Origin: Owenia fusiformis
Taxonomy: Eukaryota; Annelida; Polychaeta; Sabellida; Oweniidae
DNA: 64,000 nt
Direction: 5' to 3'
Assembly (NCBI GenBank): GCA_903813345.2
Contig: CAIIXF020000007.1
Location: 18,899,564-18,963,563, forward strand
Under the pieces are notes generated by a model. It saw only the letters and a list, made by a program, of their open reading frames with translations. It had not been told where the DNA came from and did not search any database. Both the position numbers and the translations under genes were made by a program. Positions 1 to 12,609 of the stretch are shown piece after piece (position 1 is the stretch's first letter; each line of letters opens with the position of its first letter).

Positions 1-114
1 ATCGACAGAGGTTTTAAAACGTGCCACTATTGTTGACGGACAGACAGACGGACGGACGGACGGACGGACGGACGGACGGACGGACGGACGGACGGACGGA
101 CGGACGGACGGACG

Positions 115-189
<75 letters not shown>

Positions 190-205
190 GGACAAGTGAG
201 TGATT
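1..205. repeat. GGAC/CAGA tetranucleotide microsatellite
   Basis: About 38-193 is a run of GGAC units passing into CAGA units on the plus strand. It lies in a CYP20A1 intron, 3' of the exon at 329-496 on the gene's strand. Open frames through it encode only RTDG/RQTD or SVCL strings and are artefacts of the 4-bp unit. Confidence 0.95.
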
Positions 206-328
206 GCAAAAGCTCACCATGTGAGCTAATAATAATAAATACCAAAATGACCACCTGAAGATTTACCAAAAATGCCCAAAAACTTATCAGTTGGAGAATA
301 AGCAAAGAATTGGGTGTTTACTATTTAC

Positions 329-3300
329 CGTGTCATACGCCTTCCTAAATTCCAAAACCTGCTCATCATTCTGAAAGAACTCCCCAAATGATGTAATGGT
401 GATTGACTTGATGGCAAACGCAAACATGTGCTGGCATAATGGAATATGCTGCTCATCCAACATGGTGTTCCACTTGGCAGATATTTCTTTCCCTAACTGC
501 AATGAAAATGGTAGTAACTGTTAAAGACTAATTAAAGATAAGAGCACGTCGACACAGATTTTGAAGTGTATCTATTTCCAATTACCTAGTTGCTATGAGG
601 TTAAGTTACCGTTTCACTACCAGGTGACTAATTTGGGTCAGATAGCAATCTATTTCCAATTACCTAGTTGCTATGAGGTTAAGTTACCGTTTCACTACCA
701 GGTGACTAATTTGGGTCAGATAGCAATCTATTTCCAATTACCTAGTTGCTATGAGGTTAAGTTCAGTTTCACTACCAGGTGACTAATTTTGGTCAGATAG
801 CATGGAAGACAAAGAAAAATCTCCCTTAAAATTGGATTTGACTAAATTTAGAGTAGGCCTATAGTATGATGAAAACCAAGATTACTTCTACGGAGCATCT
901 AGTCTACTGAATTGAGTTAAGATTAAAAATGTGCCACCAAATTACTGACAGACAGATGGACAGTAAAATAAAGCTGTTGAACATTTCTACAAAGCTATAA
1001 GGATATAAATTCATCTAGCACACATGAATGTATACATGTATTACTCTATACCTTATTAAATATACCAAGATAGTTATTCATAACAATGCCATGTCCATAG
1101 CTGGCATCATAGAGCTTTCGTCTTGCTCTGCCATCAGCCCCATTAGCATACTGCATGCTGCTGGACCCAATCAAGGGCTCAAATAATCGGAACAACTCAG
1201 CTGCAAGCATATGAAGCAGAAATATAAATACAGGCCAACTCCAGTTACAATTATTCTTCCTAATACAATCGATTTCGCTGATATGATTATATCAAATATG
1301 AATTCGTTCTCTTTTATTGGCATCTAAGTTTGAAAAGTTTACATGACAAACATGTGTAGTAGGCCCATAGCAAGATTTTGCCAAGGGGGTGGTGCACTTT
1401 TCAAAAAATCCCAGGTGGGTTCACATTTGACAACTTTGGCCCAAAATCAGTAGAAAAGTGATCAGAATGGTGAAAAACTGGATGGTTTTGAATTTTGGCC
1501 CAGCAGCAAAACCATCTTGAACCTCTCGAATCCCACTCAATATATATATACAGTAAAACCTGTCTAATCCAAATGCCACCGGCTAAAAGCGTTGATTAGT
1601 ATATTCAATTCAATTTTTAATTCAATTCAATTTATTTATTTCATAATGCTTATATAATATACACATGTACAATGTAGAAATGTTACAAAAAATCAGGTAC
1701 CAGTATAAAATCAAATACAGTATAATATTGGTCAATATTATATCAAAACAAATTAGTGTTTAACTTTCAAATATTTAGGCAATTTTGTATGAAATATGTC
1801 ATATTTTGTGAGAAGTGTTCAGATTAGGTTTATTTAATAAATATGACTGTTCACTGTTCATTCAGATTGGGAAGTGTTCACATTTCAAGGTTTTTTAATA
1901 TTGTCAATGGGAGTAAAAAATGGGACCGAAAAAAGTGTTCAGATTGGGAGGTGTTTGGATAAGTCAGGTGTTCAGACATACAGGTTTTACTGTATTTATT
2001 TCGCTTCCTAGTCAACTCGTACCCAAGACAACTGGTACCCAAGACAACTGGTACCCAAGACAACTCGTACCAAGACAACTCGTACCCAAGACAACTCGTA
2101 CCCAAGATTACTTTCAGTATTATGGGTGCATATTAGGGAAAAAATTGAGTTTGTAATGCTTTCATGTTATAATGTGAATCAAATAAGCCTCAATATTCTT
2201 TTGAATTTAGACTGACATTTTTTCTCAATGGATCAGTAAAGCATTTTTTATTAAATAAAAGAAGTGCTTGAAGCGCTTGTTCTCAACATTTTTTTGTCAC
2301 ACATACGAGGGGTGATTCAAAAGTAATGGACAAAATTTTATAGGCACGCTTACCTTTACCAGATTTAAATGAAACTTTGTACAAATTAAGATTAATCAAT
2401 TATCTATTAGATGTAAAAATTTTATTAACTAAATGCAAATACATTTTGAGATAGAGCACTTTTCTTGGATCATGGTGCATACACCCGGAATCCATTTTTA
2501 AGGCTATTTTCATCATAATAACAAATGGATTTTCAATGAAAAGTTTGCTGGTGCAATATATTTTGCAATGCAAGATGTATATGAAAAGCATATCGCAGTA
2601 AGTTCAATAATAATCCATATCATTCCTTATTATTCCTGATGATCATCCATTTGAATTATATTCAATCCTCAATGTATTCTCCTCCAAGTTCAATTACTTT
2701 CTTCTGTCGGCGCACCCATGCAGAGAACACATGCCCAAATCCATCAGCAGCCATGGTGTTCAGCTGTTTTTGTACAGCCATTTGCAGCTCAGCTAATGTC
2801 TGAAAGGATTGTCCCTTTAATGCCATCTTAAGGGTGGGAAAAAGATAGAAATCACAAGGAGCAGTATCAATGCTATATGGAGCATGTGGAAGTTGAGGCA
2901 TGTCCATGAATGCTGCAAGAGTATCCTGAACTAGCTTGGACCTGTGTACTGGGGAATTGTCCATGTGTAACAAACGATTGTCTCTTGTGTCTTTCCTTTT
3001 CTTTTGAAGTGCCTGTCCAAGATTGCATTTTAGAACCTGAAAGTGAAATATCATTATTTATTTATTCATTCATTTATTTATTTATCTATTTTCAAATTAT
3101 TAATCTTGCTTAAAGCTATTATGACTTCATTCTCTCCTTTTAAATTGACAATGATTAAAACGGATGAAAATATCATGTTTACCTTGGTGAAGTATTTCCC
3201 TGTGATAGTCTGATGAGGAGGAACATAGTGGGTCAGGATCACGCCATCATAATCGAAGAAGGGAACAATCATCACTTTGTCAGAGGATCTGCTTTGCCTA

Positions 3301-6300
3301 GCCTTTGTTGGGCGCCGCTCACCCTTTTTGATATACTGTGTAAATTGTAGTTTAGTTTCTGGATCTCTAAAGTATAGCCATGATTCGTCAGTAGTGATTA
3401 TACGCTTTAGGAATCCTTCTCCTTCAATGTTGTATTGCTTCAGAAAATCCTGCGCAACTTCGACACGTTGTTGCTTTTGTTCTTCGGTAAGAAGCTTAGG
3501 AATCCACTTGGCACACACCCTTTTCATATTTAAGTCGCATTTTACAATCCTTTGTACTGTAGAGTAGGACACATCTGTAATGGAACTTATTTCTCTCAGT
3601 GTCAATCTCCTGTCTGCATTTAGGATGGACTCTACATGGTGAATAGTGTTATCAGTGCGGCCAGTCTTGGGCCTTCCAGATCGCTTTAGATCTAAGACTC
3701 TCGTATCCCCTTCACTAAAGTGTTTATACCATCGCTCAATGGCTTGCCTTGACAAGGCCTTGTCTCCATGTGTCTCTTTTATTTTCTTGACAACTGCCTG
3801 CCTTGTCTCTCCAGTAGCTACCAAATATTCAATAACAATCCTTTGCTTAACTTTGATTTGTTGTAAAGTAGACATTTCTTGGATGTGTGTGAGTCTAAGC
3901 GTCTGATCTACTTTCTGACTCACTGTGACTCATCATTCTTAGAAATATCATTGTGATGTCATAGCACAATTGGTTGCTGAATTTAGAACTCAACAGCAAA
4001 CACATGGGCATGTGAGTCTTGCTTGACAATTGCATTACCATGCTTGTTAGACATATCATGTGTGGTAATTGAGTCATTAAAACGAAATCAAGCAAAAATG
4101 ACAAAAACATTCAATTATCATTAAAAAACCAATTCCACCCATGCTTACCCTTGTTACCATGGTTACGCATAGCTGAAACAATTTCAAATGCATTTAAATG
4201 AGAATTCGACACAAAGTAGAGAATTGATTGATCTATTCACTGTGAAAAAATTAGACTGATTGGGTGAAATTTAGTATGCCTATAAAATTTTGTCCATTAC
4301 TTTTGAATCACCCCTCGTATACAGGGTGATCCAGAAGTAACGTCAAAGACATTGTAATTTCAAAAGTATTCATCAGATCTTCATGAAATTTGGTATACAT
4401 GTACCCACAACATTTCTGAGTTACCATCTCAAAGATTGGAATTCAATCATTTCATTGGTTGAAATTATGGTTGCTATAGTAACCCGATATCGCGTAACCC
4501 GGGGCAAATTGAAGAGAAACCATAACGTTTTTGTGAATTTCTCTAATTTAAAAAGTCAGTAACATTTGAAAATGTTCATTGTTTGTTTTCTATGATTTTT
4601 ATATTTGTTGCCATGGTAACAAATATGTAATAGTTGTGATGTCACAATAGGCATTCATAAAAAGCTTTCAATTTCTTTGAATTGCTTCCATCATCCATGA
4701 CAAATACTAACATGACCAAGGACACTAACCCACCCAATTCAAGATGGCGCCAAGTCAGAGTAAAATAGAGCAAAGAACAAACATTAAGTTCTGTGTAAAG
4801 TTGGGGAAAGGTGTAAAAGAGACTATAAGACAGATAAAGAAGGCATATGGTAAAGCTGCCATTGCTGAGAGAAACATTTACAGGTGGTTTAACAAGTATT
4901 CCAGTGGATATGATGAAGTGGTAGACAAGCAGCGAGGAGGCAGGCCAGTGTCGTCATTCGATGATCAAACCATCAAAGCAATTGAAGCTGATGTTATGGA
5001 CAATAGGCAAATTTCTATCAGAGAATTGGCTGAAAAACACGATCTGAGCTATGGGACTGTGCAACGGATACTGACAAAGAACTGTCTGTTAAAGAAGGTG
5101 TCTGCTAAATGGGTGCCGCATGACTTGACACAGGAGCAGAAAGACCGGCGTGTTAAGGCTTCAAGGGACTTTCTTGCAAAATATCGGAGAGATGGAGATG
5201 ACTTTCTTAACAAGATCATTACGAGTGACGAATCATTGCTATCATTCTACATCCCAGAGACCACGCAACAAAGTTCATCGTGGAAACATGACAACTCCCC
5301 AACACCAACCAAGCCTAAAATAGTACCAGGAATTCCACAAAAGAAACAAATGGTTGTGACATTCTTTGACATTAGAGGAATGGTGTTAACCCATTTTGTT
5401 CCCATTGGCCAGAGAATTAATGCCGTTTCCATTGCAAAGGTAAGATATCATTTGTTCTAATAATACATCATACTGTGAATTTTATTTTTAAATTAAAGTA
5501 TTTAAATGTTGTTCACTGTCAATATAATTATAACTCCATGGCCATGATTCAAATCCAAATCCAATCAATGAAACAACTGGTTTAACAACCATTAAACATT
5601 TGTTTTTCAGGTTCTGAAGCGTGATCTTCAACGTTCCCTGAGGAAAAAGCGTCCCGGACATCTGCAGCAGTTTATCTTGCATTGGGACAATGCCCCTACG
5701 CACACTGCAATCCTGACCAGCAACACAGTCCAAACACTTGGATTTCAACAACTTGAACATGCCCCTTATTCACCTGATCTTGCCCCCAGTGACTTTTATT
5801 TGTATGGGGAACTAAAAAGAAACCTTAGTGGAAATAATTTTCAATCCTGTGAGGAATTGAAAAATGCCGTAGTACTAGCCCTACAAGGAATGAGTTCTAA
5901 TGGATTTAATTCTGTGTTCAAGGAATGGGTATCCAGACATGAGAAATGTGTTGCAAATGGTGGCAAGTATGTAGAATGAACTATTATTAGTAACTGTGCA
6001 ATAGTATGATTTATATTGTTGTGAAATAAAATGTTGAGGATATAACAATTTCAGATCTTGTTGATATTTTGAGATTACGCATTACACGTTAAGTAATTTG
6101 CCCCGGGTTACGCGATATCGGGTTACTATAGCAACCATAATTTCAACCAATGAAATGATTGAATTCCAATCTTTGAGATGGTAACTCAGAAATGTTGTGG
6201 GTACATGTATACCAAATTTCATGAAGATCTGATGAATACTTTTGAAATTACAACATCTTTGACGTTACTTCTGGATCACCCTGTATATAAATAAATATAA

Positions 6301-9093
6301 TTACAACATTAGAAATGACACTTGTTCCAAACATTCATGAACATACAATATTTTGAAAAATGATTATGAATATGTGGAATACACATATGTCTCTTCACTC
6401 GAACATCCTGAATCTGTGACCAATATAAATTGACACTCAGCTCAAAATGTCACAAAATAGAATCAATTTCTTCCGAAAATTCTTCTTCAAACTTTAAACT
6501 ATTCTGAACAGTATGTTACAATTATAATATGTATATCTATTCACATTCCCAGTCCAATGCTTGATTCAAAACAAAATATATACTTGGTTACGAGTTGTCT
6601 TGGGTCGAGTTGTCTTGGGTACGAGTTGTCTTGGGTACGAGTTGACCAGTTACCTTTATTTCTTATCTCCTTTTTCATTTATTTAGGAGCTAAATATTTA
6701 AGGATTATCTTTCCAATTCAATGGTTGTATTGTATTGAATATGGACAAGTGGACTTACGAGGTCTATCAAATACTTTCACATGTTGTTTGAAGAGCTCTG
6801 CAGAAGCAATACTAACAACTAATCTTGGACCCATCCAGAAATGAGCGATCTTCCCATAGCGCTCATGCAGTAGACTCAGAAACTCATGCAAACTTCCTGC
6901 CTTTGCAATGTCAGGCAGGTTCCCATCTCTAAAAAGTATGCAACACAAGAAAAATACAAAAGAATCTTAATATCTGTCTTGTACCACATTTTGGCACATT
7001 TTGATTGCTAGACTCAGTTAATAAATACAGTAAGTATTTTAGTATTTTAGTTGTTGATAATTCACTCTTAAAGTACATATAGTCTATGTTTTCAGAGCAT
7101 AACACAACATGAATAGAGATTGAAATTTAGTGTCACAGTAACATTTGTTTGTGTCTCAATATTGCCTGTTACCATTATTGTTACCAAGTTATCTACTGGG
7201 GTCAATCACCACAGGCTTTTAAGAGCAATATAACTATAACTTCTTGAGTTGATAATGTGATAAATACGAGCCTAAAAAATGTAACATATAAAATATGCAT
7301 TTCATTCATTGTTGGTAAAGCAAACTATATCATTACCTTGGGTCAGCAGGGTCCATTCCTGGGATAGTTGTAGAGAACTTGCCAGAACCCTGAAATAATA
7401 ATATAATTATTATTATAGTAAAACTATAAGTAATAAAAAAATTCAGTGTTGGTAGGTGTTCACTAATTTATACCGAAGTAAGTACAGTATGTGCCGAGGA
7501 AGGGTGTCTACTAGAGATACGTGTTCTTGAGACGGGGATATATGAGGACGTGCCGCTAAAGTGGGTCACTTTTCGCCAAAAAAATCCCTAGATGTGGGTC
7601 CCATTTTGAAGAAAAAACCCTAGATATGGGTCCCATTTTTATGAAAAAATCCCTAGAACTGGGTCTACTTTTTGAAAAATCTTAAAACTAACTATTCACC
7701 AATATTCATCTTTCCACCAAATATGAAGAAAATTTGTCTACTAGTATTAGCACCCCGGATTAGCCTGACTACGGTAAAGTCAGATACCATTGTCACAAAT
7801 GGCGGACATAACCGTCGCTTCAATTAGATTTTCATGAACTGTATGTTTAATAGAGTACCTAGACTAAATTCCTTTGGAACAACAATCAATCAAAGTGTCT
7901 TAATACTCATTGTACAGTTAATAATGTTCTACCATCGAAATAAAGTCTTTAATTTAACCGATCAAAATGAGAAACGGGACAACGGGCACTGTAATTACCA
8001 TATGCCGTTGTCTTTCTAAATTACTCAAATTCAGATTCCGTTGTCATTGACGATATCGAAGAGGCTATATTGTGGCGATTCACGACCCAATTTGATCGAA
8101 AATGGGATTTCATATGATACATTATCACAAGAGCTTAATGCATGCACAGAATTAACGACGATAAAATCCTATGAAATGAGGACCAAGTGATTAAACAGTT
8201 GAAGCGACGATTATGTCCGCCATTTGTGACAACGGTATCTGACTTTACCGTAGTCAGGCTAATCCGGTGTGATTAGAGTTATCTTCCGGACAGACAGTCA
8301 GATGGACGGCTTCACTATATACCTACCAAACTTCGTTTTTTGGAATTATAAAACATTATATAAACCCTTCGACCTACGACCTATTGAGTTCTTAGTTGAG
8401 ATTCGTAAGTTTTATACTCACAGTGATGTGAGTAAATGATGTGTCCCAGGAGAGGTGAAAACATTTATTGTATTCAAGCAAATAATTTCTATCGATCGTC
8501 TCTTACATCCTCTATTGAAGAGTTTAAAAATGTGGATCTGCGCAAAGTTTAGTTTTTTGGTTCGGTTTTAATGAGCATGAGCATTAATTCCATTAAATTA
8601 AAAGAACATATAATCTGAGATAGGTATCACTAACATTTATAAATTTCAAAGTAGGCTAGTCCCTCCCTATACCTTATGTTACGGGAATATTTTTGTTTAA
8701 GAGTAAAAACAAAAGGTATGTATCTAACAGAAGTGTTATGACAGTATATCAATTTGGCTCAAATGTGTACTTGGTACAAAAACTAAAACTGAATCGATCA
8801 CAGAAAAGCAATTTGAATCATGGGAATGAAATACCTCCATTCATGTATACTCGTACAGTGTTCTCCCTAACTTTTCAAAAGTGAGTGGTGAAAAAGTTTG
8901 AATAAAAATTGATGGGTGGTGGCAAAATTATTAGGGTGGTGATAAGTTTACAAAAACGTGCTTAAAAAAATCGGCGACGCTTCGCGCCGTTACTTAATCA
9001 CAATCATTTGCTTGCAGCGAGAAGACGGACCGGTTCAGGGCAATCTGCTTGCAGCGAGAAGACGGACCGGTTCGGGGCAATAGCTGATGAAAT

Positions 9094-9130
<37 letters not shown>

Positions 9131-11724
9131 TCCTTTTTTATTCATAGAAAACATTTGAAAGCAGTTACATTAACATATACAATATTCATAATATCATAGA
9201 AATCACACAATTTTCCATCATATTCTTTTTTAAGGCATCTAACCACACTAGTCTAATCTAATCTAGTACCCATAATTTCCCACCTTTTTTCTCTGCCTAT
9301 TTGCTTATCAATATTACAATAAGATATTACATTTGCTTTAAATCCTTTAAAGGTAGGTCTTAACATTGAGTATTTGCATAGGTACACATATCTTTTAAAT
9401 ATACTCCACATATTTGTCAGGATAATTGTTCTATCATTTATACATACTGGTCCTATTAAAATATTCTGTTTTGTACAAAGTCCTGTCAATTCCTCTGGTA
9501 ACCAGTTTTTAATGACTACTATGAGTTCCATTATCACTTTACACTCATAGAGGAGATGACAAATTGACTCTTGTTCTACTTTACAAAAAGTACACAGATC
9601 TGATTCTGCTAATCCACACATTTTCAAGTATGTGTTGGTGGCCAAAAATCTATGAAGAATTTTAAAATTGAAAGAAGCTAATTTTGGTTCAAAATTGCTG
9701 ACTTTATTGATTCTATTGATCATTTTCCAATCTTCTTTGTTAAGTAACAGATTCAGATCTTTATTCCAACCAGTGATGTAATTCTTTGTCACAAAGTTTG
9801 GCATATTTTATAAAATCAAACGCGCGTCATTGAAACTCACAAGATGTAAATAGCATGTCATTTACATCATACCTTGATGGGGAAAAATAGATCTTATATG
9901 TTAGAAGTACTAAATAAAAGTTATCGTGAAAATGAGACAGTCGTTCTCGAGAGAAAAGAGCATAAATGCGCATTTAGAGAGTTTTGGTCCGTTTAAAAAT
10001 CTGTAAAAAATTGGGGTACTTAAAAGCATCGGGAGGCATCATATATTTCAAATTAGACACGAGGAAGTCAATATTGAGCAAGTTATGGCTGTTTTAAATT
10101 CAAATAAAACTGTTAACCCGTACCGGTCCAGCTTTTGACCCATACCAGTCAATTTTCGTTAGCTGCGTATACCAAGGGTGACATATAAGACTAATTTAAA
10201 CGATATAAACACTGTTAAAAAGCTTGATTCAATCTTGTTTAAAGAAATAATTCCCAGAATTTATAACCGTATAGTTTTCTCTGCACAAGACGAAACAGAA
10301 ACCCAGTAAACTGAAAACTATAACTAATAGCGGCCGGTAAAACAATAAACTCGCCAATTTACACTGCTGATTAAATTCACTCTAACTCAATAATTATAAC
10401 TCCGATTTCCATGAAATAAAAACTGTTAAAACGAGAAAGAATTCCTCTTTTTAACCATATATAGGCCTAAATCATTATTTGTTTTACTTGATTAGTACAC
10501 AAAAATTATGTTTTAAGTTAAGCAATAAAAATGCGCTACCGTCACAATATGTTTGAAAACATTTTCGAATAATATAATTAAACAGTACATATCAATTTAG
10601 AACAAAATTAAACGTTTCCCATACGTTTCTCGCCCTTGCAAAATATAAAAACATCGCTCTTTTCATGGACTTAAGTCAATCTTTCTAACGAAACTTATTT
10701 CCTTATAAATATACCAGGATTGGAAACAGGACTCAGCAAGCGCTTTGGCAGAAGGTCACGTTATCAACTCTAAATAAACAGGCATCATTGGTTAACTCTT
10801 AGACATGTTAGAAAACATGTGCTTGTGATTGATCATGTGATCATATCATGCTATTTGATTGGACATTCTTTAGACTGATGTTAATAATTCTGATTACATC
10901 ATCCATTGCCAAAACTCTTGCTGAATCTTACCAGTTGACAAAAAATATTCAAATGAGGCTAATAGATACACTTATAGTTATGATTTCCAGTGTTTAGATA
11001 CTATAAGAATCTTGTTAATACAGCTGTGCAAGTTTAAGTCACCAAGATGAGCTAATTTAGGCGAGAATTGGGAAATAAAAAAGGTAACTTTATTTTTTGG
11101 AATTCCTGTTTCCAATCCTGGTATAATTATATGGAAATATTAGTTTCGAAAGAAACAATGACTAAGGTCCGTGGCTCTTTTAGATAATTTTGATTAATGA
11201 CTTAATGACTACACTGCTCTAGAGGATAGAGGTCCATGATAGAAACAAGGGTAAAGTAATAGCCTTCGTGAAATTAGCGCATCGATGTCGTCATCACTCT
11301 GAGGACCAATGATTAAAAGGAATTATTTGTTGAAACATCTGCAAACAGAAATGTCCTGAATGTACGTCACAAAATAGCGTTTCGTTTCGGTTTCGTTTTG
11401 GTTTCGTGTTTTACAAACGCCCATCCATACATGTAGAGAATACTGATAAAACTACAGCGAACATTTGGAGATCCATTTCAATGGCAAATGAGGCCTGTGA
11501 AATTTGTTTTCGAACGTGCTAGTACCAAAGGTCATCTTTGGGAACACCCCCCCCCTCAAGTACATGATCAATTCAATATCCCTGCATCATCATATGATCA
11601 AACAAACAATACTTAGCACTCACGCTCATGTAACTATGTGCAAAATGCTTACCGGGTACAAGTATATGACTGCTCCAAGTAGCAGCACCACGAAGGTAAT
11701 TGCAAATATAACAAAATCTAGCAT
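329..11724 (-). CDS. CYP20A1: Cytochrome P450 20A1, 5' half (five coding exons; runs off the left edge)
   Basis: This is the N-terminal part of the orphan P450 CYP20A1, an ER-membrane haemoprotein of unsettled substrate. Coding exons in gene order: 11653-11724, 7337-7389, 6759-6928, 1052-1200 and 329-496. All boundaries are GT-AG and the phases join to 612 nt (204 codons). Exon 1 begins MLDFVIFAITFVVLLLGA, the hydrophobic anchor typical of CYP20A1. Exon 3 carries DGNLPDI, GSLHEFL and LHERYG. Exon 4 has RRKLYDA. Exon 5 has DEQHIPLCQHMFAFAIKSIT. The haem-binding region lies beyond position 1. Introns are inflated by transposons: the exon 3-4 intron (1201-6758) carries two mariners and the exon 1-2 intron (7390-11652) a LINE fragment. 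The family assignment is from remembered human CYP20A1; the start is chosen for that match. Confidence 0.9.
570..801. repeat. 78-bp tandem repeat, three copies
   Basis: Units start near 571, 649 and 727; each contains ctatttccaattacc followed by a ggtgactaattt box. The third copy has small deletions. The unit length is a multiple of three, so an open frame runs through it, but there is no other sign of coding. It sits in the intron between CYP20A1 exons 4 and 5. Confidence 0.9.
1551..1992. mobile_element. MITE with CAGTAAAACCTG ends and TA target site
   Basis: The left end CAGTAAAACCTGTCTAATCC and right end ...CAGGTTTTACTG are inverted copies flanked by TA on both sides (1549-1550, 1993-1994). 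The inside also holds gtgttcagattggg-type repeats. TA duplication and CAG ends fit a pogo/Tigger-type (Tc1-mariner) non-autonomous element. Relatives occur at 38644-38756 and 54060-54215. Confidence 0.75.
2011..2107. repeat. Tandem 16-17 bp repeat (acccaagacaactcgt)
   Basis: About six imperfect units of acccaagacaact(c/g)gt. The reverse complement of the same repeat lies at 6583-6645, so the two arrays bracket the mariner pair in opposite orientation. Confidence 0.85.
2306..4317 (-). mobile_element. Mariner-family transposon 1, complete
   Basis: Terminal inverted repeats of about 41 bp start CGAGGGGTGATTCAAAAGTA at 2306 and end at 4317; both ends are flanked by TA (2304-2305 and 4318-4319). 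The inside encodes an apparently intact transposase split by one intron. It lies in the CYP20A1 exon 3-4 intron, on the same strand as the host gene. Its right end abuts transposon 2 with only TATA between them. Confidence 0.92.
2662..3923 (-). CDS. Mariner transposase 1, two exons (371 aa)
   Basis: Exons are 3183-3923 and 2662-3036; the intron at 3037-3182 (146 nt) has GT-AG ends. The DNA-binding half has paired helix-turn-helix features (QAIERWYKHFSEG, GRPKTGR, STVQRIV) and the linker motif WIPKLLTEEQK. The catalytic triad is seen as TTDESW, HMDNSPVH and APCDFYLFP, close to the DD34D spacing of mariners (I count 35 residues between the last two aspartates). No stop or frameshift appears once the intron is removed. 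Start at 3923; the internal Met at MSTLQQIK is an alternative. Function: cut-and-paste transposition at TA. Confidence 0.88.
4322..6283 (+). mobile_element. Mariner-family transposon 2, complete, with 189-bp inverted repeats
   Basis: Left repeat 4322-4510 and right repeat 6095-6283 are inverted copies that differ at only a few bases. Ends start CAGGGTGATCCAGAAGTAAC and are flanked by TA (4320-4321 and 6284-6285). Inverted repeats this long and this similar suggest recent activity. The element is opposite in orientation to transposon 1 and adjacent to it. Confidence 0.92.
4744..5979 (+). CDS. Mariner transposase 2, two exons (354 aa)
   Basis: Exons are 4744-5439 and 5611-5979 with a GT-AG intron of 171 nt. 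Recognisable parts: ERNIYRWFNKYSSG and GTVQRIL (helix-turn-helix), WVPHDLTQEQK linker, first acidic motif TSDESLLS (mariners usually have W after DES), HWDNAPTH, and APSDFYLYG with exactly 34 residues between the last two aspartates (DD34D). The frame is intact. The intron falls after the same lysine, in phase 0, as in transposase 1. Confidence 0.9.
6583..6645. repeat. Tandem repeat, reverse complement of the array at 2011-2107
   Basis: Three to four units of acgagttgtcttgggt. See the partner array; together they flank the mariner pair as an inverted pair of short arrays. Confidence 0.85.
7751..8271. mobile_element. MITE with 73-bp inverted repeats and ATTAG target duplication
   Basis: Left arm 7751-7823 and right arm 8199-8271 are near-perfect inverted copies starting CAC(A/C)CCGGATTAGCCTGA. 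ATTAG directly flanks both ends (7746-7750, 8272-8276). There is no coding capacity. It lies in the CYP20A1 exon 1-2 intron. The superfamily is not recognised. Confidence 0.85.
9009..9082. repeat. 34-bp direct tandem duplication
   Basis: Two copies of gcagcgagaagacggaccgg plus flanking bases, separated by a few bases, just before the poly-T run of the adjacent LINE. Confidence 0.8.
9096..9820 (-). mobile_element. 5'-truncated LINE (non-LTR retrotransposon) with poly(A) tail
   Basis: A run of 33 T at 9096-9128 is the poly(A) tail of a minus-strand insertion. The frame 9253-9804 encodes 183 aa containing a C-terminal zinc-knuckle-like CTFCKVEQESICHLLYEC preceded by LHRFLATNTYL, the arrangement found after the reverse transcriptase in many LINE ORF2 proteins. 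The polymerase itself is missing, so the copy is dead on arrival by 5' truncation near 9,810. It lies in the CYP20A1 exon 1-2 intron. Confidence 0.8.
10655..11185. mobile_element. Probable foldback/MITE with diverged ~65-bp inverted arms
   Basis: Arms at about 10663-10733 and 11102-11175 are inverted copies (ccaggattggaaacagg against cctgtttccaatcctgg and outwards). There is no coding capacity and the exact ends are unclear. The rest of 9,830-11,650 shows no gene or other repeat that I can support. Confidence 0.55.
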
Positions 11725-12240
11725 GATTTGGCAGAAGAAGTCTGAACCTCAGCAAAAGTTGAAAAGCCAACTTGGCATTTTAGAGACCTATCACACTTCT
11801 AAATTATACCTCCGCTAAAAATATAAATCTTATTATAAATGATCATATTGAGAACTTGTATGTTATTACCATCTTAAACAACCTTGCATATATTTATACA
11901 CTAGATTGGATACTTTGTTTAACCTACAGTAATCATACATTTTGATCAAATATTGATGATCATAAGTGCGTAGTAATATTACATAGAAGACCTTTTTTTA
12001 GCGTAATCCTGTAGAGCTTTACTCCAAATTTATATTTTTATTATTTTTTAGTTTTACATTGAAATTTACATATGAGGGACCTATAAAATGTGATTTGGAT
12101 GAGCAGGTATTGTCCATATTTTTCTCTAGGAGGTGAGTGTCTTATTTTTTCCACTGTCCTAGCTGGTCACTTTTCAAAAGATGATCCCACCCAAAATATT
12201 TTTCAGTTTTTGTTCGACAATCAAAAAAATAACGTAAAGG

Positions 12241-12270
12241 CTAGAGTACCGACAATTGTCGGTACTCTAG
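12241..12270. repeat. Perfect 30-bp palindrome
   Basis: The whole 30 bp equals its own reverse complement; the core is CCGACAATTGTCGG (12249-12262). A looser copy with a five-base insertion in the core is at 12298-12316 and a half copy near 12342. The same 14-bp core recurs at 13721-13734, 13770-13783 and 13818-13831. Confidence 0.9.
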
Positions 12271-12609
12271 ACTCTGATGTGGTGGCACGCTAGAGGACCG
12301 ACAAATAAATTGTCGGTACGGGAGATATGCTGTGTTTACACGCTAGAGGACCGACAAATATTGATTTTCGAATTTTCTGGCGCATCCGCAATGCGCGGGC
12401 GGATATTTCAGATATCATACGGATATTTTGGGAACAAGTGCAAAACCCGGGAAGGGCATTAGCCCCGGTTACCCGGGGATTACCAAACCCAGTCAAAAAA
12501 TGGTAGCCCGGGAACAGGGAATGGTAGTTAACGTTGAAAGGTCCAATAAAAAACATGAACAAGTAAGACGTTAGAGAGCTATTAATGCAGAGTAAACGGC
12601 TATACATAT

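Noticed and set aside
561-782. 73-residue frame across the 78-bp repeat
   Set aside because: Exists only because the unit length is divisible by three; it lies in a CYP20A1 intron.
5440-5610. Frameshift or decay in mariner transposase 2
   Set aside because: The gap is a GT-AG intron at the same place and phase as in transposase 1, and the joined frame is open.
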